Of a stretch of 10,466 bases of DNA, positions 6,914 through 10,466 are shown piece after piece; the first letter of the stretch is position 1; each line of letters opens with the position of its first letter. A program made the translations under genes and the position numbers. The notes beneath the pieces were generated by a model. That model was not told where the DNA came from and ran no database searches. It saw only the letters and a list, made by a program, of their open reading frames with translations. Source of the stretch: Thermovenabulum sp049701175 (lineage in GTDB: Bacteria > Bacillota > Thermosediminibacteria > Thermosediminibacterales > Thermosediminibacteraceae); the NCBI RefSeq assembly GCF_049701175.1, contig NZ_JBNATW010000046.1:1-10466 (forward strand). The letters are read 5' to 3'.

Positions 6914-7729
6914 GTGATTATAATTGGAGAAAAAATAAACGGGACCATTCCCTCGGTAGGACAGGCGATCCAAAACAAAGATGAAAATTTTATAAGGGAT
7001 TTAGCTATAAGGCAAGCAGAAGCAGGCGCTGACTATATTGATGTATGCGCAGGTACCGCTCCAGAAATTGAATTAGAAACATTAAAGTGGCTGATGGACA
7101 TAGTCCAGGATGCTGTCGATAAACCCTTATGTATTGACAGCCCTAACCCAAGGACAATAGAAGCGGTTTTTAAGTATGCGAAAAAACCCGGTATTATAAA
7201 CTCAGTATCAGAAGAAGGGGATAAATGTGAGGTAATTTATCCATTGATTAAGGGCACTGAATGGCAGGTGATAGCCCTTACCTGTGACGACAGGGGTATA
7301 CCTTCCGATGTAAACACGAGGGTAGAAATTGCAAAAATCCTAATAGAAAAAGCAATAAAATATGATATTCAACCGGAACGTATACATATTGACCCGCTGG
7401 TTATATCTCTGCCTACGGATAATAACTCTTTATTAAAATTTATTGAGACAATGAATATTATAAAAAAATTATATCCTACTGTAAAAATAACCTCTGGTCT
7501 CAGCAATATTTCCTTTGGGATGCCTTACAGAAAAATAGTAAATATGTGTTTTTTGACCATCGCCGTTTTTTCCGGTATGGATTCTGCTATAATGGACCCC
7601 TGCAATAAGGATATGTTGGCTGCACTGTTAGCTACAGAGGCGCTTATAGGAAAAGACAGATACTGTAGGAAATATAACAATGCTTATAGAAAGGGTTTGA
7701 TAGGGGTGAAAAAAGAAAATCAACAGTAG
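6914..7729 (+). CDS. Methyltetrahydrofolate:corrinoid protein methyltransferase (pterin-binding, MT II type)
   Basis: 271 residues, matching the AcsE/MeTr and MtvA group of dihydropteroate-synthase-fold enzymes. It moves methyl between corrinoid protein and tetrahydrofolate in the cytoplasm and needs no zinc. The family wording is clear: IIIGEKINGT at 2-11, DVCAGT at 43-48, CIDSPNP at 73-79, GIINSVSEEG at 93-102, HIDPLVISLP at 158-167 and SGLSNISFGMP at 194-204. D75, N96, D160 and N198 fall where AcsE has its pterin-contacting and catalytic residues (recalled as D75, N96, D160 and N199). The GTG start at 6914 is chosen over ATG 6881, because GGAAGGAAGGG at 6897-6907 precedes it and the family begins at this point. 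In this cluster it should deliver methyl groups to the Wood-Ljungdahl pathway. It could also be a second AcsE, but no CO dehydrogenase genes are near. Confidence 0.93.
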   Translation: MIIIGEKINGTIPSVGQAIQNKDENFIRDLAIRQAEAGADYIDVCAGTAPEIELETLKWLMDIVQDAVDKPLCIDSPNPRTIEAVFKYAKKPGIINSVSEEGDKCEVIYPLIKGTEWQVIALTCDDRGIPSDVNTRVEIAKILIEKAIKYDIQPERIHIDPLVISLPTDNNSLLKFIETMNIIKKLYPTVKITSGLSNISFGMPYRKIVNMCFLTIAVFSGMDSAIMDPCNKDMLAALLATEALIGKDRYCRKYNNAYRKGLIGVKKENQQ

Positions 7730-7768
7730 TATAATAATTAAGGATATTTATTATTTATTATTTTAAGA

Positions 7769-7798
7769 GCCTGTCGCTTTAAACGACAGGTATTTTTT
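7769..7798 (+). terminator. Intrinsic terminator after pterin methyltransferase
   Basis: CCTGTCG at 7770-7776 pairs perfectly with CGACAGG at 7784-7790, extended by a G-T pair at 7769/7791, with a 7-base loop and six T bases at 7793-7798. This is the clearest terminator in the window. It separates the methyl-transfer genes from the amidohydrolase, whose start is only 33 bases further on, so the amidohydrolase may depend on read-through or on a promoter inside this short gap. Confidence 0.85.
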
Positions 7799-7831
7799 AA
7801 GTTTTAATATCTTTTGAAAGGAAGCTTTTGA

Positions 7832-8710
7832 ATGTATATCGATTGTCATATTCACATAGCTTTGAGTGGAGAAAATACAAAAGAATATAGGGAGAAAGTA
7901 CTTCAAGGGGATTACCTGCCATTAAAGAGTATTTTAAAAAAATATAAAACTAAAAATATACTATTTTTAAGAGATGGTGGAGATAAATTTGGCATTTCTT
8001 ACATTGCAAGAGAACTGGCAGCTGAAGAAGGAATTATTTATAAGACTCCTGTGTATGCTTTCTCTAAAGCGGGTAGTTACGGCAGCTTTCTTGGAAAGTC
8101 TATAAGGGGGATGGATGAGTTTAGTTATGAATTTAAAAAGCTTCTAAAATTTAAACCTGACCATTTTAAATTAATACTTTCGGGAATAGTAGATTTTGAT
8201 ACCTACGGACGTGTTACGGAAGAACTCTCTTTTGACTATGATGAGGTATATTATATGATACAGACGGCAAAGGATAAAAATCTTTCGGTAATGGTGCACG
8301 CAAATTCGTCGAAGGCTATAAAAATGGCTATAAATGCAGGGGTAGATACCGTAGAACACGGATATTATATTTCGGAGGAAGAATTACTGCTAATGGCAGA
8401 AAAGGATGTAGTTTGGGTGCCTACCCTTTCTCCTCTTGGGAATTTATTAAAAAATTACGATAAAAGGTTTGAAAAACAGATGGATAATATAAAAAAGATA
8501 TATAATAAACATCTTGAAAATGTTAAAAAAGCCTTGCAGTTTGGGGTTAAAGTTGCTGTGGGAAGTGATGCAGGTGCATATAAAGTAGACCATGTGGAGG
8601 GTTTTTTTGATGAATTGGAGCATCTTAAAAAAACAGGATTGGCTGAAGGTGAAATAAATGAAATTGTAATAAAAAATGGCAAAAAAGCTTTAAATATTGA
8701 GGTAAATTAA
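7832..8710 (+). CDS. Amidohydrolase-superfamily metal-dependent hydrolase
   Basis: 292 residues with every expected metal ligand of the amidohydrolase TIM barrel: H6 and H8 in DCHIHIA, K113 in HFKLILSG (a likely carboxylated lysine bridging two metals), H156 in VMVHANS, H176 in VEHGYYI and D246 in GSDAGA. The wording VEHG and GSDAG resembles the imidazolonepropionase, prolidase-like and aryldialkylphosphatase-like branch. The protein is short for that branch because the usual N-terminal beta-sandwich is missing: the HxH motif is at residue 6. It should hydrolyse an amide, lactam or ester bond in the cytoplasm, but the substrate is not visible. AAAGGAAG at 7817-7824 precedes the ATG. Its place inside the methyl-transfer cluster suggests it acts on the methylated substrate or the demethylated product; this is inference. 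Confidence 0.85.
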   Translation: MYIDCHIHIALSGENTKEYREKVLQGDYLPLKSILKKYKTKNILFLRDGGDKFGISYIARELAAEEGIIYKTPVYAFSKAGSYGSFLGKSIRGMDEFSYEFKKLLKFKPDHFKLILSGIVDFDTYGRVTEELSFDYDEVYYMIQTAKDKNLSVMVHANSSKAIKMAINAGVDTVEHGYYISEEELLLMAEKDVVWVPTLSPLGNLLKNYDKRFEKQMDNIKKIYNKHLENVKKALQFGVKVAVGSDAGAYKVDHVEGFFDELEHLKKTGLAEGEINEIVIKNGKKALNIEVN

Positions 8711-8724
8711 AAAATAATTAGATT

Positions 8725-8753
8725 TTGATGAAAAATTCGAATAGTGATATAAT
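8725..8753 (+). promoter_or_regulatory. Strong sigma-A-type promoter for corrinoid protein 2 and regulator
   Basis: TTGATG at 8725-8730, a 17-base spacer and a perfect TATAAT at 8748-8753, with TGA just before it as an extended -10 element. Transcription would start near 8760, about 29 bases before the chosen ATG. No copy of the palindrome is present here, so the regulator gene may be expressed constitutively. Confidence 0.75.
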
Positions 8754-8788
8754 AGCTTATAAGGTTAATAAACATGAGGAGTGTTATA

Positions 8789-9463
8789 ATGGTGAAGCAG
8801 TTAGATAAGTCAATTGTAAAAGCTGTAGAGGAATTGAATGAAGACAAGGTTTTAATGTTAATAAAAAAGGCTTTGGAAATGGAAATGGAAATGGACCCTT
8901 TTTATTTGTTAAACCTTGTGAAAAAAGGCATGGATAGAGTTGGAAAACGTTATGAAAATAAAGAGTATTTTATTGCAGACCTGATTATGGCAGGAATTAT
9001 CTTTAAGGAAGTATTAAACATTATAAAAAATACTGATGTTTTCAAGAATACACAAAAGTTATTTATGGGCAAAGTGGTTTTAGGGACAGTAAAAGGAGAC
9101 CTGCACGATATAGGGAAGGAAATTTTCAAAGGGCTTATGGAAGCAAGCGGATTTAATGTAATAGACCTCGGAGTAGATGTGCCAAAAGAGACTTTTGTAA
9201 AAAGCGTAGAGCTTTACAGGCCCGAAATAGTGGGTATGAGCAGCGTCTTGACATTTACTGTTGACGCCATGAAAGATACAGTGGACGCACTTAATGAAGC
9301 CAATCTAAGAAAAAACCTTTTTATTATAGTTGGTGGAAGCTACCTTAATCAAGAGTTATGCCGATATATTGGTGCAGATTATTATACAAATGATGCATTA
9401 AAAGGAGTAAAAAAGTGTAAAGAATGGATTGAAAAAATTAAGAATAAGGAGATGCAAAAATGA
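8789..9463 (+). CDS. Corrinoid (cobalamin-binding) protein of methyltransferase system, copy 2
   Basis: 224 residues. The helical cap occupies about 1-95 and the B12 domain follows, with DLHDIG at 104-109 (DxHxxG, H106 as lower cobalt ligand), SSVLTF at 151-156 and VGGSY at 181-185. It has the same architecture as the protein at 1680-2312 but is clearly diverged. It has no methyltransferase partner directly beside it, so it may share the two UroD-type enzymes or serve a partner elsewhere. ATG 8789 is preferred to ATG 8774, because GAGGAG at 8776-8781 lies 7 bases before it. A hexanucleotide repeat at 8875-8895 adds MEMEM between the helices. The next gene overlaps its stop by 4 bases (ATGA), which ties the corrinoid protein and the regulator to equal expression. 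Confidence 0.92.
   Translation: MVKQLDKSIVKAVEELNEDKVLMLIKKALEMEMEMDPFYLLNLVKKGMDRVGKRYENKEYFIADLIMAGIIFKEVLNIIKNTDVFKNTQKLFMGKVVLGTVKGDLHDIGKEIFKGLMEASGFNVIDLGVDVPKETFVKSVELYRPEIVGMSSVLTFTVDAMKDTVDALNEANLRKNLFIIVGGSYLNQELCRYIGADYYTNDALKGVKKCKEWIEKIKNKEMQK
8875..8895 (+). repeat. In-frame GGAAAT microsatellite, 3.5 units, inside corrinoid protein 2
   Basis: GGAAAT occurs three times in a row plus GGA, encoding alternating Glu and Met (residues 30-35). The run lies in the loop or helix between the first two cap helices. Each unit adds two residues without shifting the frame, so slippage would change only loop length. Confidence 0.7.
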
Positions 9464-10182
9464 AGTTACCAGTGTATCTCAAAATTGCTGCAGATATTAG
9501 GGAAAAAATTTTAAAAGGAGAATTGAAACCAGGAGATGCTATATTTTCTGAACACGAGCTATGTAAGGAATACAATGCAAGCAGAATGACCGTGAGAAAA
9601 GGGCTGGCGATATTATTAAACGAAGGTTACATTTATTCTGTCCAGGGTAAAGGCAACTATGTTAAAGAGCCGGAACACGACAAATATATTTTATATTTTA
9701 ACGAGATAAAAAGCATAACAGGAAAAGTAAACAACATGAAATTGATAAAAGCAGATATTATTAAACCTCCTTCTGATATTTGCAATTTACTGCAGATATC
9801 GGAAAACAAGAATGTGGTAATGATCGAAAGGCTTTTCTTTGAGGATGACGAACCGGTAGCATACGACAAAAAATTTCTCGTATATTTTAAAGGGATGCCC
9901 ATAATAGAAAAGGAATTAATATTTTCCACCTTTCCCGAGTTGGTAGCAAAGAGCTTTGATGTTTATACGATGAAAAAAGAGCTGACAATCTATACGCGTA
10001 TGCCCGATGAAGTATTGAAAGAACAACTAAACATAGACGGGGATATACCCTTAATGGTGGTTGAACAAAAACTTTACAATAAAGACAATAGGCCGGTAGG
10101 ATATGGGACTATATTTTTTAGAGGGGATTATTTTAAGCTTTTTGCTCAGGCTTCGATATCGGATGATGATAAAAATAAATAA
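9460..10182 (+). CDS. GntR-family transcriptional regulator, HutC/UTRA type
   Basis: 240 residues. Residues 4-68 form the GntR winged helix-turn-helix: YLKIAADIREKILKG, then GDAIFSEHELCKEYNASRMT, then VRKGLAILLNEGYIYSVQGK with the wing GKGNYV. From about 78 to 232 is a UTRA ligand domain, shown by VVMIERLFFEDDEPVAYDK and GYGTIFFRGDYFK, so it is of the HutC subfamily. Such proteins usually repress as dimers and let go when a small metabolite binds. It is translationally coupled to the corrinoid protein by an ATGA overlap, with AAGGAG at 9446-9451 as RBS. The likely targets are the two identical palindromes at 91-102 and 6871-6882. The ligand would plausibly be the methylated substrate or a product of it; this is inferred. 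Confidence 0.93.
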   Translation: MKLPVYLKIAADIREKILKGELKPGDAIFSEHELCKEYNASRMTVRKGLAILLNEGYIYSVQGKGNYVKEPEHDKYILYFNEIKSITGKVNNMKLIKADIIKPPSDICNLLQISENKNVVMIERLFFEDDEPVAYDKKFLVYFKGMPIIEKELIFSTFPELVAKSFDVYTMKKELTIYTRMPDEVLKEQLNIDGDIPLMVVEQKLYNKDNRPVGYGTIFFRGDYFKLFAQASISDDDKNK

Positions 10183-10196
10183 AAAGGAGTAGATTA

Positions 10197-10322
10197 TTGT
10201 TACCGTATGCGATAAAAAAGGTAAAATTACATAAGGGGGTAAGAGACAAAAAATTTCCTTTTAATATAGGGTTGACAGAATTTATTTTTTATAGTAGTAT
10301 AATACTTGCTTTGTTAAATTAG
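10197..10322 (+). pseudogene. Short orphan reading frame, possibly the 5' remnant of an ATPase gene
   Basis: AAAGGAG at 10183-10189 lies 7 bases before a TTG that opens 41 codons ending in TAG at 10320-10322, inside the first base of tRNA-Lys. The first 23 residues (LPYAIKKVKLHKG, then FPFNI) look like the N-terminus of AAA-type ATPases whose copies begin with a KSVKL strand and a YPFNIP motif; this likeness is from memory and weak. After FNIG the frame reads only the AT-rich promoter of the tRNAs, so any such gene would be cut off here. It may equally be a chance frame behind a good RBS. Confidence 0.3.
10272..10303 (+). promoter_or_regulatory. Promoter candidate of the tRNA-Lys/tRNA-Glu unit
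   Basis: TTGACA at 10272-10277 and TATAAT at 10298-10303 both match the consensus exactly and lie about 20 bases before tRNA-Lys, as expected for a tRNA promoter. The spacer is 20 bases, however, which is longer than the usual 16-18. The -10 box may therefore work with a poorer -35 at about 10275. Confidence 0.55.
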
Positions 10323-10397
10323 AGCCATTAGCTCAGTCGGTAGAGCACCTGACTTTTAATCAGGGTGTCCCGCGTTCGATTCGCGGATGGCTCACCA
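10322..10397 (+). tRNA. tRNA-Lys (anticodon TTT)
   Basis: A complete cloverleaf can be drawn. The acceptor arm is GAGCCAT/ATGGCTC, the D arm GCTC/GAGC with AGTCGGTA loop, and the anticodon arm CCTGA/TCAGG with loop CTTTTAA. The variable loop is GTGTC and the T arm CCGCG/CGCGG with loop TTCGATT. The discriminator base A is at 10394 and the CCA end is encoded at 10395-10397. The anticodon TTT is at 10355-10357. Confidence 0.97.
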
Positions 10398-10405
10398 TTT
10401 TAAGT

Positions 10406-10466
10406 GGCCCCGTGGTCAAGTGGTTAAGACACCGCTCTTTCAAGGCGGTAACAGGGGTTCGACTCC
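10406..10466 (+). tRNA. tRNA-Glu (anticodon TTC), 3' end outside window
   Basis: GGCCCCG begins the acceptor arm. The anticodon arm CCGCT/GGCGG carries loop CTTTCAA, with anticodon TTC at 10439-10441. The T arm starts at CAGGGGTTCGACTCC and is cut by the window end, about 14 bases short. It follows tRNA-Lys by 8 bases and is surely transcribed with it. Confidence 0.95.

Noticed and set aside
7832..7843. ATGTATATCGAT at the amidohydrolase start as an operator
   Set aside because: It is the start codon plus Tyr-Ile codons and matches only one half of the palindrome.
278..9929. Open frames on the reverse strand inside the methyltransferase, reactivator and regulator genes
   Set aside because: They lie wholly within genes with clear protein families, lack RBS and show no recognisable motifs.
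212..10182. Pyrrolysine-type (MttB-like) methylamine methyltransferase
   Set aside because: No gene has an in-frame TAG, and the methyltransferases are of UroD rather than MttB type.

Overview
This window looks like the chromosome of a low-GC, strictly anaerobic Gram-positive bacterium (Clostridia, probably of an acetogenic or methylotrophic kind). The evidence is AT-rich intergenic DNA, strong AGGAGG-type ribosome binding sites, sigma-A-like promoters, and a set of corrinoid-dependent methyl-transfer genes that feed methyl groups to tetrahydrofolate. The genus cannot be fixed from the sequence. All genes are on the + strand.

Layout. Bases 1-83 are the last codons of a dihydrolipoamide dehydrogenase. 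Next come a UroD-type methyltransferase (212-1447), a corrinoid protein (1680-2312), a second, paralogous UroD-type methyltransferase (2319-3542) and a 12-helix MFS transporter (3630-4793). After an AT-rich gap lies a 2Fe-2S/ASKHA corrinoid reactivating protein (5006-6778). It is followed by a pterin-binding methyltetrahydrofolate:corrinoid methyltransferase (6914-7729) that ends in a clear intrinsic terminator. Then come an amidohydrolase (7832-8710), a second corrinoid protein (8789-9463) and a GntR/HutC-family regulator (9460-10182) that overlaps it by 4 bases. The window ends with a short orphan reading frame, tRNA-Lys(TTT) and a truncated tRNA-Glu(TTC).

How it works together (inference). 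The two UroD-type enzymes would each take a methyl group from a methylated substrate and pass it to Co(I) on a corrinoid protein. The pterin enzyme would move it to tetrahydrofolate for the Wood-Ljungdahl pathway. The ASKHA protein would re-reduce corrinoid that has oxidised to Co(II). The MFS protein would carry substrate or product across the membrane, and the amidohydrolase may process one of them. This is the full parts list of an O-demethylase-like system (compare Mtv, Odm and Mto), but the substrate cannot be read from sequence.

Regulation. The same perfect 12-base palindrome, ATGTATATACAT, lies upstream of the first methyltransferase (91-102) and of the pterin methyltransferase (6871-6882). 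Its core, GTATATAC, fits the operator type known for HutC-subfamily GntR regulators, so the GntR gene in the cluster is the obvious candidate to bind it. The regulator's own promoter (8725-8753) lacks the palindrome.
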